DNA of 64,000 nucleotides from Agapetus fuscipes (taxonomy: Eukaryota; Arthropoda; Insecta; Trichoptera; Glossosomatidae): NCBI GenBank assembly GCA_951799405.1, contig OX637353.1:16058001-16122000 (forward strand), given 5' to 3'. This document shows, piece after piece, positions 1-10,340 of the stretch (its first letter is position 1; each line of letters opens with the position of its first letter). Below the pieces are notes generated by a model. The model was not told the origin of the DNA. It ran no database searches and saw nothing but the letters and a program-made list of their open reading frames with translations. Made by a program: the position numbers and the translations under genes.

Positions 1-231
1 TTTTCAAATATGCTGGGTTGAAAAAATTCATAAAACCTTTACCAAAGACCGGTCACTAAAAAAAGGTCCATCCAGCTTTACAGCAACTGGGTCTTGCTTG
101 AGTATTGGCGCTTTGCAGCGACGACCAAGCTCGTACACCTCTGCCGCACTACAACAATGTCATAGAACCTTACTTTCTTTAGAATCTAGGGAGTCTCCCG
201 CACAGGATTTCTTACAACAACAACAAAAAAT
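1..231 (+). mobile_element. SINE-1 body with tail A, 5' end outside window
   Basis: The body (ACCAAAGACCGGTCACT, GGTCCATCCAGC, TTGCTTGAGTATTGGCGC) and the tail (CACCTCTGC, AGGGAGTCTCCCGCACAGG) match the full copy at 2922-3241. It ends in a short (CAA)n run that stops about 7 bases from the donor of exon D, on the opposite strand. Confidence 0.85.
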
Positions 232-237
232 GCTCAC

Positions 238-468
238 CTTAGCAGGAGTAGCGCGATGCCTGTTTCTGGAATGATGGGAGCTGGCCCTGGAGCGTGTGGA
301 CCTCTGCGTGACTCCAGCAGCCAGCCTGTCCCTGTCTCCCGCCTTGTCCTCGGGCGCTCCGCCTCCCCCTGGAGGCGCGCCCCCTCCCCCGCCCCCGCTG
401 TCTGACATGGAGGCGTGGCCCGAAGAGCGGTTCTCATCAGAGGAGCTGTTGCACTCCCGGATTGAACG
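238..468 (-). CDS. Exon D of an unrecognised minus-strand gene (internal coding exon)
   Basis: A 231-nt open segment (77 codons) read on the minus strand. It is bounded by a pyrimidine-rich acceptor (TTTTTGTTTCCAG, just above 468) and a good donor (AAG/GTGAGC, exon ends at 238). Both ends are phase 0. The translation starts RSIREC, contains SSSDENRSSGHASMSD, then a Gly/Pro run (GGGGGG, PPGGGG), and ends HSRNRHRATPAK. No catalytic fold is visible; it reads as a disordered Ser/Gly/Arg-rich segment of a signalling or scaffold protein. The phase matches the end of exon C (6387), so D is placed directly after C. The next exon would lie outside the window. I do not recognise the protein. The Pro-rich plus-strand frame over the same bases is a shadow of the Gly run. 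Confidence 0.65.
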
Positions 469-504
469 CTGGAAACAAAAACCAATGAAGTCAGAATATT
501 GTTA

Positions 505-1185
505 AAATTGTACAGGAATTCCCTTTTTAATTAAACTGCAATTATTTATTTTACACGGTTTGGTTCATAATTTATAATAATTGATAATCTCTGCGTAGGT
601 ATGTTGGTCTTCACGGAAAAATGCTTGGAGCGACTAATCACTCTCCACACCATTGCAGTCCCTATATATAGGTACAAAAGAGATCTTTCTCACATACTCC
701 AGATCATTCTTCGATTTCCCGCTCACACACTGGTGTGTACTGACCCTTAGTACGATACTTCGAGTATTGTGAAAAAACTCGTACTACGGGTACTGGTGTG
801 AGCTGGTGTGAACAACCCCATGGAGTATCCCGTAGACCCCCAGGGGTCGATATCGACCACTTTGGGAACCACTGATCTATCATACGAGTTCTATTTGTTA
901 AAGCTGATGATAAAAAATTATCTTGCCTAGACTGCATCAGTTTTTTTTAATAAAAAGTAACTGGCTGTGTGTGTGTGTGTGTTGTTTTCACACAAAAAGA
1001 AAACATTTATACAAAGGTTAATTATAAAATGTAATTAATTTCACTTATTGATTACTCGGATAGGAAAAAGTAATGAATGGCAGACAAACAACCTTTGTTT
1101 CGCTCGCTCGCAATATTATTGTATGTTTTTTTTAACAAAGCACGAGATTTGCATATTTTTTACAAAGAGCGTAAGTCTGTACAAG
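505..1185. other. Intron sequence, mostly unassigned
   Basis: AT-rich intron between exons D and C. It holds a lone hAT-like terminus near 830-874 (on the minus strand CAGTGGTTCCCAAAGTGG) without an obvious partner, and a (TG)n microsatellite at about 965-982. Nothing else is recognised. Confidence 0.5.
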
Positions 1186-1807
1186 CAGGCCCGGATTAAG
1201 GCCACCGGGGGCCCTAGTGCGGGAACTGTCAGGGGTCCCCATAAAACCCCATTTCTCACCATCATAAAAAATATCTAAGTACCAAAACGATTTTGAGAAC
1301 CAAAACGATGACATTCCTGTTTTGGAGACTCCCCAGATTCAAAAGAATTTGGATGTCCATGACATTTGTTAATTCATTGGAAGGAACTTCAAGGATCCCT
1401 TGACTAATAGGTTGGTATGAAGCTGACCACCCTTGCTGTAAAAAAATCAATATCTTGCCAATATCTTCCCTATAGCAGGGAAGAACGGCAAAGGTTGCTG
1501 GGCTTATGTTCATTTGAGGTTTGGTTTTTAAATTGTAAGTACATTTGCAGCATTTGTAAGCGAGAACGCAAACCCAAAAACGTGTTTGATTGTGAGCATG
1601 CATTTGATTTTAACTTAAAATGTTAACATATCTTTCCAACTTCGTCTCGTTGTTTATTTTTCATATTTCATATTTTTCCATATAATTTCATACAAGCTGC
1701 TAGTCTTTGGTCCCGGAAGTATATTTTTCTAAAACGTCTTGCGGCCCCTTAAGACGTGGGGGCCCTAGTTCAGTCGCACAGCTCGAAACGCTCTTAATCC
1801 GGGCCTG
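1186..1807. mobile_element. hAT-like non-autonomous element (CAGGCCCGGATTAAG ends)
   Basis: The ends are inverted copies: CAGGCCCGGATTAAG at 1186 and CTTAATCCGGGCCTG ending at 1807, with GGGGGCCCTAG just inside both. No transposase frame is present. Flanking bases are similar (TCTGTACAAG and TCAGCACAAG) but no clean 8-bp duplication is seen. A U unit is inserted inside. A related element is at 22144-23190. Confidence 0.65.
1396..1644 (+). repeat. U unit, full length
   Basis: Starts at the standard 5' edge (CCTTGAC..ATAGGTTGGTATG), carries the core GCTGACCACCC, and ends near the TCTTTCCAACTT 3' motif. Nested inside the hAT-like element at 1186-1807. Confidence 0.8.
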
Positions 1808-2295
1808 TCAGCACAAGCCAACTTATATTAATAATAATTATTATATGAGTGCAGGCACCCACACCCACACATTGTTGTTACCAAGAAACAAACAGCAGTT
1901 CCTGAGAAAGTACTTCACACGAAATGTGAAAGTATGAATTAGAATAATTCGTTAATTTAGTAACTAAAACAGTTAATAAAAAAAAACTACAATCATAATC
2001 ATGTAAATTAGGGTAACAAGCTTGCTTGAATGTGTCTGCGTTAGCATTTTTGGATACCTCGACGTTGAGATACAGACATCTATAATAATCATAGCCTATT
2101 ATTTGGATCGTGTTTTTCTGCTAAGGAATGCTTTACCACACGAGCTGAGAGCTGTAGAGAGTGGAAATGCTTTAAAATCAGGAGTATATAGACCTGTCTG
2201 TTCGGTGAACTCACAAAACGGCACTCAAAATATTGTCCAATTATTAGTATTGCTATTATCTCTAATCTAAGTTGCAAAGATATGTTCACATTTAA
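1808..2295. other. Unassigned intron sequence
   Basis: No coding, RNA or repeat signature recognised apart from AT-rich stretches. Confidence 0.4.
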
Positions 2296-2800
2296 GGGCC
2301 TGTTGCACCAACCCCCAATCAATATTTGATTGCTTAATTCTGGTCTCCTCCCCGGTTAAATATGTCTCGGAAGTAGGTAATAATATGATGGAATTTGAAC
2401 AGGAAAGATGATGTACCTATCTTATCTAATCTAATCTAAGTTGCAAATATATGTAACATAAAACATTCACATTATATGCATTTTCACAAGCAGACACGTA
2501 TAAGTTCGCGCTTAAGCATGCCGCATGTGGACCTACAATGTAAAAACCCGAATTTCAAATGAGCATACACCCTGCAACTCCTGCCAACCTTCCCTGAAAC
2601 AGGGGTGACATTGGCAAAGTGAACCATTTTGTACAGCATCAGCAGTCAGCCGCATACCAACCTATAATTCAAGGAACAAACACAACAAATTACATTAGCA
2701 TTAGCTGGTTTGCGTTTATGCAAGCAAAGTTATGATTTGGTGAGAGAAATCACACTAAATTTATATTTTTGTCTGATTGGAGTTTATGTGCAACAGGCCC
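2296..2800. mobile_element. Inverted-terminal-repeat element (GGGCCTGTTGCAC)
   Basis: GGGCCTGTTGCACC at 2296 and its inverted copy GTGCAACAGGCCC ending at 2800; both arms continue with a CCAATCA motif. No coding capacity. A U unit sits inside. The target duplication is not clear. The terminal sequence resembles widespread arthropod MITE ends. Confidence 0.6.
2424..2677 (-). repeat. U unit, full length
   Basis: Minus orientation, with (ATCTA)n-type tail at the low coordinate, core GGTGACATTGGCAAAGTGAA, and 5' edge at the CAAGGAAC end. Nested in the element at 2296-2800. Confidence 0.85.
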
Positions 2801-2817
2801 TAGAATCATGTCAACTG

Positions 2818-2920
2818 CATGCACACAAGCAGACACGTGCAAGTTTGCGTTTGGAAATGCTGCATGTGTTTCTATAAATTAAAAACCAAACCTACAATAA
2901 ACAAAAGTCCTGCAACCTTC
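2818..2920 (-). repeat. U unit, 3' part
   Basis: Matches the ACACAAGCAGACACGT.. to CCTGCAACCTT portion; cut off by the SINE-1 at 2922. Confidence 0.75.
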
Positions 2921-2921
2921 T

Positions 2922-3241
2922 TGGACCGGTCCGTAGTACAGTGGCAACACTTCGGACTCGTAAATGGAAGGTTGTGGATTCGGATCCCGGCGGAGCACAA
3001 AAAATTACAATTGATATTTCCAAATGTGCTCTTCGCTGGGTTGAAAAAAATCATAAAACCTTTACCAAAGACCGGTCACTAAAAAGGTCCATCCAGCCTT
3101 ACAGCACCTGGGTCTTGCTTGAGTATTGGCGCTTTGTAGCGACGACTGAGCTCGTACACCTCTGCGGCACTACAACAAGTGTCATAGACCCCTAGAGTCT
3201 CTAGAATCTAGGGAGTCTCCCGCACAGGATTAAAAAAAAAA
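2922..3241 (+). mobile_element. SINE-1, full length, tail A
   Basis: tRNA-like head with A box (TAGTACAGTGGCAACAC) and B-box-like GGATTCGGATCCC, then the shared body, then tail A (CACCTCTGCGGCACTAC, ATAGACCCCTAG, GGAGTCTCCCGCACAGGATT) and a poly-A run. Tail A closely matches the 3' end of the CR1/L2-type LINE at 39443-39803. Best reference copy of the tail-A subtype in the window. Confidence 0.9.
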
Positions 3242-3339
3242 ATAACCTTGCTGACCTTGCCTGAATCATGGGTTTCACAATCCGTTACAATTGTTGAACT
3301 TGGGCGTAATTAACATTATTGCAGCTTGCCTGTTTGATT

Positions 3340-3400
3340 TGAATCACAATTCACAAATTCACAATTCACAAATTCACAATTCACAAAATTCACAATCACA
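3340..3400. repeat. Short tandem repeat (ACAATTCACAAATTC)n
   Basis: About four imperfect 15-bp copies immediately before a U unit. Confidence 0.8.
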
Positions 3401-3404
3401 GAAA

Positions 3405-3660
3405 TTCCTTGACTTATAGGTTGGCATGAGGCTGACCACCCATACTGTAAAAAATGGTTCACTTTGCCAATGTCACCCCTGTTTCAGGGAAGGTCGGCAA
3501 AAGTTGTGGGGCTTATGTTCATTTGAGGTTTGGATTTTATTTGTAAGTACACATTCAGCATTTGTAAGCGCGAACTACACTTGTTGGTTTGTGGGCATAC
3601 ATCTGAGAGCTTTAAATGAATATATCCTTGCAACTTAGATTATAGATTATAGATTATAGA
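3405..3660 (+). repeat. U unit, full length
   Basis: Starts TTCCTTGACTTATAGGTTGG and ends CAACTTAGATTATAG with a short GATTATA repeat tail. One of the cleanest solo copies. Confidence 0.9.
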
Positions 3661-3818
3661 CAATGCAAGAAGACAGATTTAAATGTCTGAGAACGTCCGG
3701 GGCAGTGAGGAAAGTGCGTTGAACGTCACTGAGCTAACAATGAAATCTTTAGCTGTGAGAAAAGTGTTGTCGGCAACAATTTTGCGTGTTCTAACCAGCG
3801 TGATCTTGTCAGTGGTTG

Positions 3819-5629
3819 CGTGTCACGACAAAATGTCCGCCCCACAAAATGTCCACGCGACAGAATGTCCATTGACAAAATGTCCACCCTACAAAATGTT
3901 CACGCGACAGAATGTCCATTGACAAAATGTCCACCTGGCAAAATGACCACGTGACAGAATGTCCATTGACAAAATGTCCGCTGACAAAATGTCCACGAGA
4001 CAGAATGTCCATTGACAAAATGTCCACTGACAAAATGTCCACGAGACAGAATGTCCATTGACAAAATGTCCACTGACAAAATGTTCACGAGACAGAATGT
4101 CCATTGACAAAATGTCCACCTGGCAAAATGACCACGTGACAGAATGTCCATTGACAAAATGTCCACTGACAAAATGTCCACGAGACAGAATGTCCATTGA
4201 CAAAATGTCCACTGACAAAATGTCCACGAGACCGAATGTCCATTGACAAAATGTCCACCTGGCAAAATGACCACGTGACAGAATGTCCATTGACAAAATG
4301 GCCACTGACAAAATGTCCACGAGACAGAATGTCCATTGACAAAATGTCCACTGACAAAATGTTCACGAGACAGAATGTCCATTGACAAAATGTCCACCTG
4401 GCAAAATGACCACGTGACAGAATGTCCATTGACAAAATGTCCACTGACAAAATGTCCACGAGACAGAATGTCCATTGACAAAATGTCCACTGACAAAATG
4501 TTCACGAGACAGAATGTCCATTGACAAAATGTCCACCTGGCAAAATGACCACGTGACAGAATGTCCATTGACAAAATGTCCACTGACAAAATGTCCACGA
4601 GACAGAATGTCCATTGACAAAATGTCCACTGACAAAATGTCCACGAGACCGAATGTCCATTGACAAAATGTCCACCTGGCAAAATGACCACGTGACAGAA
4701 TGTCCATTGACAAAATGTCCACTGACACAATGTCCACGAGACAGAATGTCCATTGACAAAATGTCCACTGACAAAATGTCCACGAGACAGAATGTTCATT
4801 GACAAAATGTCCACTGACAAAATGTTCACGCGACAGAATGTCCATTGACAAAATGTCCACCTGGCAAAATGACCACGTGACAGAATGCCCATTGACAAAA
4901 TGTCCACTGACAAAATGTCCACGAGACAGAATGTCCATTGACAAAATGTCCACTGACAAAATGTCCACGAGACAGAATGTCCATTGACAAAATGTCCACT
5001 GACAAAATGACCACGTGACAGAATGTCCATTGACAAAATGTCCACTGACAAAATGTCCACGAGACAGAATGTCCATTGACAAAATGTCCATTGACAAAAT
5101 GTCCACTGACAAAATGTCCACTGACAAAATGTCCACTGACAAAATGTCCACTGACAAAATGTCCACTGACAAAATGTCCAGGCGGCAGAATGTTCACCGA
5201 CACAATATCCATTGACAAAATGTCCACCCAACAAAATGTCCACCCAACAAAATGTCCATCACATAATGTCCATCAACACAATGTCCACCGACAAAATGTC
5301 CACCGACCAAATGTTCACCGAAAAAATGTATTCAAAATCATATTAATAAAAAAACATATGTAATCATTACATCGATGGATTTTTTGCCGGTCGACATTAC
5401 ATTGTTGGATATCACGTCGGTGGACATTTTGTCGCGTCGACATTTTGTGGAGTGTACAATTTGTCGGGTGAATATTTTGTCTGTGGACATTTTGTCGGGG
5501 GAATATTTTGTCGGTGGACATTTTGTCGCGTCGACATTTCGTCGGGTGGACAGTTTGTCGCGTGGACATTGTGTCGCATGGACATTTTGTCGCGTGGACA
5601 TTCTGTTTGTGGACATTTTGTCGTGGAAC
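3819..5629. mobile_element. FB-1: foldback element made of 15-bp monomers
   Basis: The left arm (3819-5330) is a tandem array of GACAAAATGTCCACT-type monomers of 15 or 16 bp. The right arm (about 5370-5629) carries the same monomers in inverted orientation (GTGGACATTTTGTCG). They are separated by a short AT-rich spacer, so the whole unit can fold back. CAGTGGTTG occurs at both borders (3810-3818 and 5630-5638), a 9-bp target duplication. The long open frames across the array arise because the monomers lack stops; they are not genes. Confidence 0.85.
4059..4753 (+). repeat. 139-bp higher-order repeat inside FB-1
   Basis: Nine monomers (15,16,15,16,16,15,15,16,15 bp) form a 139-bp super-unit. 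Equivalent positions recur at 4058, 4197, 4336, 4475 and 4614. The super-unit is marked by variant monomers such as GGCAAAATGACCACGT. At the high-coordinate end the array becomes a plain 15-bp repeat (about 5090-5180). Confidence 0.85.
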
Positions 5630-5867
5630 CAGTGGTTGTTGTGCGTTGTTGAGCGCACTCTAATATATGTAATTTCTGTACGCTTTCTCACAGCGCGTTA
5701 GACTGCATGACTTCTTAGACTTCCTAATCTACTTGCAGATCTACAAAATTAGTCTCAAATAATTGTCTATTGACCCTCACGCATTGATTTTGAAACGAGT
5801 CTGAGAGTGAATTGTTTTGGAGTCGAGACTCAAAATGGCAAATCCCTATGACGTATATTCTGTGGGT

Positions 5868-6058
5868 TCTTCGGACTCGTAAATGGAAGGTCGTGGGAGC
5901 ACAAAAAATATACCATTTATATTTTCAAATGTGCTTTCCACTGGGTTAAATAACTCATTGTCTTTACCAAAGACCGGTTACCAAAGGTCCATCCAGACTT
6001 ACAGCAATTGGGTCTTGCTTGAGCGTTGGCGGCTTCAAGCGACGATCAAACTTGTAAA
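5868..6058 (+). mobile_element. SINE-1 fragment, head partly deleted
   Basis: CTTCGGACTCGTAAATGGAA is followed directly by GGAGCACAAAAAATATACC, so the B-box region is lost. Body present to AGCGACGATCAAACTTG. Confidence 0.75.
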
Positions 6059-6059
6059 A

Positions 6060-6232
6060 AGTCCGGTCGATAGCTCAGTTGGTAGAATGCTTGAATTCTA
6101 TGCTAACAGCAACGGTTAGATCCCCACCGAGGGTGTTAGAGATAGAGATCTCCCGTTTTCAAACCCAAAATAAATAACTGCAAGGTTTACTCAGCATTAG
6201 AATTGAGAACCAGCCCCCTCGGGAATGTGTTT
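6060..6232 (+). mobile_element. SINE-2, 5' part
   Basis: tRNA-like head GGTCGATAGCTCAGTTGG, degenerate B box, then ACCGAGGGTG, CTCCCGTTTTC and AACCAGCCCCCTCGGGA. Followed by a U-unit 3' scrap at 6226-6290. Confidence 0.75.
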
Positions 6233-6386
6233 GCTTGTGGGAATGCATGATAAATTAATGTTAAATGTAATATTTCTTTGCAACTAAGATTCTGGGTACG
6301 AAGTGGATATGGGTAGACTTCGATGCAGAGAAATGGCGAAAAATATTTCTTCAAACCAGGAATGAAACAGAAGAAGAATTGCTTAC

Positions 6387-7221
6387 TTGTACAGAGCTTC
6401 TGGCATCTTGTGGTAAGCTGATGTGGTGATGCTGCTGAGCGACAGGTTGTTCAGTCTCTCTGAGCACTCCAGTTGCTCCTACCAATCCAGTTCCTGTAAC
6501 AGCCACTGCCTTTCCAGCTTCCTTCCTCCCCACAGCCATACTCCTCTCCAAACCATAACTGATCATCGGGTTTTGGCTCTTCACCGGCGTACTTTGCACA
6601 GTACACTTAGACGGACTAGTCACACTTTTGATTGGAGCATTCAGTTGCCCTGCACTCTTCATAGGTGAATTCAATTGTCCAGTACTCTTCATTTGAGAGT
6701 TCAATTGTCCTGTACTCTTCACCATGATTTTAGAAGGTCCCGTGTCTCTTTCTGGGATCATGTTTTGCTGTTGCAAGCTGGATAAGCTACTCTTGCTCAT
6801 GAGGTTAACACAACTGCTTGTAACGTTGCTGCTTGTGTGTTGGTTTGACATTAAAGAGTTTTGTGTGCTGAGGTTCAAGGTGTATGTGTTTGGACTGTGT
6901 TGGGAAGGGTTTATACTGTCTTCTGGTTGCTGCATCAGCTTATTGTTGCTGTGGTTGTGTGACAGAGTGGTCGGTGGACTAGCTGGGTCTATAGCAACCA
7001 GGCACAGCTCTTTGGACAGGCGGTGATTGGCTATGTTGGCTGGTGTGTGCACCCTTGTTAGGGGAGCAGGCGCTTGGGCGTTGGAGGAGACCCCAGAGGT
7101 CTGCTGTGGTAGGACAGAGGTCCTGCCAGGTTTGGGGCCCACGCCTGCCACAGCGTGGGAAGAGTCGTGAAGAGGACTGCTGGCGTTGTAGGAGACATCT
7201 CCTCGTGAACCATTGGGAGGC
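6387..7221 (-). CDS. Exon C of the unrecognised minus-strand gene
   Basis: An 835-nt open segment. The acceptor is CTCTTTCAG just above 7221 and the donor is ACAA/GTAAGC with the exon ending at 6387. It begins with one base that completes a codon left by a phase-2 upstream exon, then 278 codons, ending phase 0 at ..ARSSVQ. The protein is Ser/Asn/Gln/Pro-rich with no visible fold. Near its middle it has three tandem copies of a ten-residue unit (MVKSTGQLNS, QMKSTGQLNS, PMKSAGQLNA), encoded around 6610-6725, and it ends with a short His run before SLPQDA. The phase fits both exon A (45495) and exon B (11356) upstream and exon D (468) downstream. The open frame runs into intron on both sides, so the Met upstream of the acceptor is not the start. 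Function unknown; a scaffold or adaptor is an inference from composition only. Confidence 0.7.
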
Positions 7222-7344
7222 CTGAAAGAGACAATTATATTTTTAATTGTACTGTAACGAAAGGATTTAAATAAGTATGTAGGTAGGATAAGGAACAGGA
7301 AAATTTGAATATGGAATTCAGAAGATTGTAGTTTAGAAGTTTTT

Positions 7345-7640
7345 TTTAACTTCAAAACAGCTCTAAAATTAAAAAAATAAAGGCATTTATTGGCATTGCT
7401 ATTAATGTGGTTTTACGACGTTTTACGATTTTTTTATGTCACAAGCGCCTTTAGAACAAAAAAAGGCCAAAATCTTGTCGGTTACACCAAAACCATACTT
7501 CGAAAACGCAGTTGTTTGCTTGGGCATAAACAACACAAAAATAATCGTAGAGCCATGGGAGTTAGCGCATTAGAAAGATCGGAAAATTTCAAGTAGGATA
7601 GCATTCATAACTCATTTTGGACCAAAATGTCGCTTTTAAC
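7345..7640 (-). repeat. Unclassified interspersed repeat, copy 1
   Basis: Shares several blocks with 25078-25805 in opposite orientation (AACTGCGTTTTCGAAG-type block, CCAAGCAAACAAC-type block, AATAAAGGCATTTATTGG). The high end retains part of the inverted terminal repeat seen in the other copy. Confidence 0.65.
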
Positions 7641-8061
7641 TGCCTTTTATACAATTTGTATACAATTTTTTTTTTTTAAAAAAATTACATATTTTTTTTA
7701 CAAAAATGATAAAAAGAGAAATACGGCATCAGCATAATTGTGACGTCTGCCCGCCTAGCTGACCGCTCGCATGGCAAATTTATTCTCATAACTAAGAGCG
7801 CGACTTCATAAGAAAGTGCCAATTACCGCTGCTTCAATTAGTGACAGCATGTAGTCTACAGTTAATATTATCCAATTAGGATGTAAAAAGTACGTGGCTC
7901 TCTCCTTTAGAAGGGAGTGCATTTTTTTTTTTTTGAAGAGGAATGCAATTCACCAATCTATTTTGTGCTTGGCTACAATGTGTAGTTGTAGTTCCTTTAC
8001 ATATTTTTGCAACTTAGATTACATATTATAGATACACAATTGGCATGTGTGGGAGCGAACT
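7641..8061. other. Unassigned AT-rich intron
   Basis: Homopolymer T and A runs and one solo U-unit tail (TTTTGCAACTTAGATTA, about 8004-8030). Otherwise nothing recognised. Confidence 0.4.
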
Positions 8062-8290
8062 TATCTAAACAGGTTGGGTTGAATAAAATCATCTACCTTT
8101 ATAAAAGGATCTGTCACAAAGGTTTATCCAGCCTTACAGCAACGGGATCTTGCTTGCAGAATTGGCGTAGTTTGGCGACGAACAAGCATGCAAAGGGGTT
8201 TTGAGGTGTGATTCACACAAAAATAGAGCTCACCAAATCAACCCAAATGTCAACTTAAATTTTATTTATTTTTGTCATCCTAAATTTTAC
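8062..8290 (+). mobile_element. SINE-1 body with tail B
   Basis: Body (TATCCAGCCTTACAGCAACG) passes into tail B (TTTTGAGGTGTGATTCACAC, AGAGCTCACCAAATCAACC), matching the 3' end of the LINE at 49850. Head missing. Confidence 0.75.
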
Positions 8291-8602
8291 TTTGTTTTGT
8301 CATTTTCTGTGTTTCCAAATACATGTCTCATTTTTACTTACTTCCATAGTCTATTCGGCTCATTTATTAATCCATCATTTTAAAGCAAAAATAATAAAAG
8401 AAAGCAAAATGCAAATTATTAAAAATCGATAAGATATTTTTAACACGAGTATACACCGCGGTTATATCATCGATTGCATTAGTTTATTATCGAAGTTATC
8501 GATGAACAGTCGATTACCGGAGCGATAGCATTTCTGATGGAATTTCTCTGATGCGTTAAAAATATCGACCACGTTGGTTCACGCCATTCAAAGCACGCAT
8601 GA
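8291..8602. other. Unassigned AT-rich intron
   Basis: Nothing recognised. Confidence 0.35.
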
Positions 8603-9182
8603 GTGGCGAATGTAGAGTGTAGACAGTCGAGACGCCTTTCAATGGGTTTCATGTTAGAACAACACATGACATAATGGCACACGACAGAACGACACGTGAC
8701 GTAACGGCACACTTATAAAACGACACATGAATGACACAAAATAACAGACATCACATGACAAAATCTCACATTACATTACATCAATGATGGATGGATGGAT
8801 TAAGATGGATAGAAGCTCAAACGCTCATAAGAGGCACAGTTTTAGATTCTGTTAAATTTCGGCAAAGCGTTATGGTTGAGTGTGGATGCTAAGTTAACAC
8901 TTGGGGGACTGAAAGAAAATAAAGAAGTTCGTGGCCATTTTTGTGGTCAACACAGAAAATACATCATTGCGACAAAACAACACAAGGACAAAATATCACA
9001 TGACAAAACATCACACATCTTAAGCGCCCTTGGAGTGACTACATCACGAAACGGCGCTATAAAGAAATCATCAACTCATCATCATCACACGTAAAACACA
9101 CCATACTAAACGGGGCGCATGACAAAACATCGCATGACAAAACATCACAAACAACACGAACATTTATTTTGCCGGTTCTGTG

Positions 9183-9290
9183 TCCTTGACTTATAGTCCA
9201 GCGTGGGGCTGGCTCCCTCACCTGTAAAAATTAATGCATACTGTGCCGTTGCCACCCCTAGTTGTAGGTTAAGGCGGTATAAGTTGCAAA
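9183..9290 (+). repeat. U unit, diverged 5' part
   Basis: CCTTGACTTATAGTCCAGCG..GGCTGG.. with the GTTGCCACCCCTAG..GTTGCAAAATG portion. Confidence 0.6.
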
Positions 9291-9324
9291 ATGTATGCAC
9301 ATATTATAGTCATGCTGTTAATGC

Positions 9325-9590
9325 TGTTTTCTGTTTTGTGATTTTTTTAAATAGATTTGTGAACCAACCTATTCTGCCAGGCCAGAAACAGGTATTAATA
9401 TCATCAATTAATAATTAATTATTGTTTATTTTAATGAATTATTAATTAATAATTACCCAATAACATATGTTGAACCAGGGTCAAAGTTATGGCCAATGAT
9501 CAAGGCGGGGATCGAACCAACGTTATTCTAGTCCAAATACGCTAGAAAGATCAGCCCTCTTGGCCCCCTCGGCCATAACACCGACAATAT
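9325..9590 (-). mobile_element. SINE-3 (class II tRNA-like head)
   Basis: On the minus strand: GGCCGAGGGGGCCAAGAGG, TCTAGCGTATTTGGACTAG, GGTTCGATCCCCGCC, then a (TTAATTAATAATT)n-like region and GGCCTGGCAGAATAGG. Other copies are at 24450 and 45170. Confidence 0.8.
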
Positions 9591-9925
9591 GTTCTGACAT
9601 AGTGATGTATTTTCAGTGTTGTTTTATAATTGCGATGTTTTGTTATGTGATGCACAGTCTTTGTGATGTAATGTTATGTTAGGTTTTGTAATGTGATGTT
9701 CTGTCATGTGTCGTTATGTCATATGTCGTTCTACCATGGTACCGAGTGGTGAATGTCAAGTGTAGACAGTCGACACATATTTCAAATACGCGAGGGGCAT
9801 TCGTCAAATTGTTTAGCACGTGTGAGTTGATGACATCAAATCTAACTTTGTTTTAAAAAACGTCGCAGTGTAAAAAACAACAATTAATATTTTAAATGAA
9901 ATCCGATAAATTAATTATCATTCCT

Positions 9926-10170
9926 TCAGTGCTCATTTGGCTTATCTACCATTTGATTCAAAGATGATCTTTCAATGAAATTGTCTTAAGAATCACATTC
10001 TACACAATCTGAGCTGAGAAAAAATGTAAAACACGATAATGTGAGAGTTGTTTTCTATACTTTTAAATCAATTTCCAGTTTTCATAAGACACATTGGTCC
10101 AGCACACATGCAAACATTGTTCATATGAAATAACCTCTGATGGACAAAGACAAACAAGCACTTAGGGGAC
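9926..10170 (-). mobile_element. MITE-1, near full length
   Basis: Ends are inverted relatives (CAGTGCTCATTTGGCTTAT and AAGACAAACAAGCACTTAGG). Interior blocks are GAAATTGTCTTAAGAATCAC and AATCAATTTCCAGTTTTCAT. No coding capacity. About seven copies in the window. Confidence 0.75.
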
Positions 10171-10340
10171 GATATGGTTTTATCATGATTCAAAATATCA
10201 GTTTTCGTGAATCAGCCTTGTTGAAAACTTAATTCAAATTTTCATGCAAAGACAAATGAGCAATAACTGGTTGATCTGCAATGTCGGTGGCTAGGGGGTT
10301 TTAATCCAAAATGTATATTTTAATTACTAACCCTGACTTA

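Larger units (their letters stand above)
8657..9746. mobile_element. FB-family foldback with SINE-3 and U insertions
   Basis: The left arm runs from ATGTTAGAACAACACATGAC. The right arm ends GTCGTTCTACCATGGTACC near 9746. Between them lie further CATCACATGACAAAA monomers, a LINE 3' scrap (about 9020-9085), a U fragment and a SINE-3. The flanks carry an unusual direct repeat of about 42 bp (see findings). Confidence 0.65.

Noticed and set aside
296..505. Plus-strand Pro-rich frame
   Set aside because: Shadow of the Gly-rich exon D, which has splice sites on the minus strand.
764..874. Complete hAT element at 764-874
   Set aside because: Only one terminus (minus strand CAGTGGTTCCCAAAGTGG) was found; no partner end or duplication.
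3900..5243. A 447-codon minus-strand open frame and several 60-270 codon frames on both strands
   Set aside because: They follow the 15/16-bp monomer array, are open in several frames at once and encode only MDILS/CQWTF/GHFVN repeats. No gene.
3830..5330. CRISPR-like regular repeat
   Set aside because: No spacers: monomers are contiguous, with an inverted arm and target duplication. Eukaryotic context.
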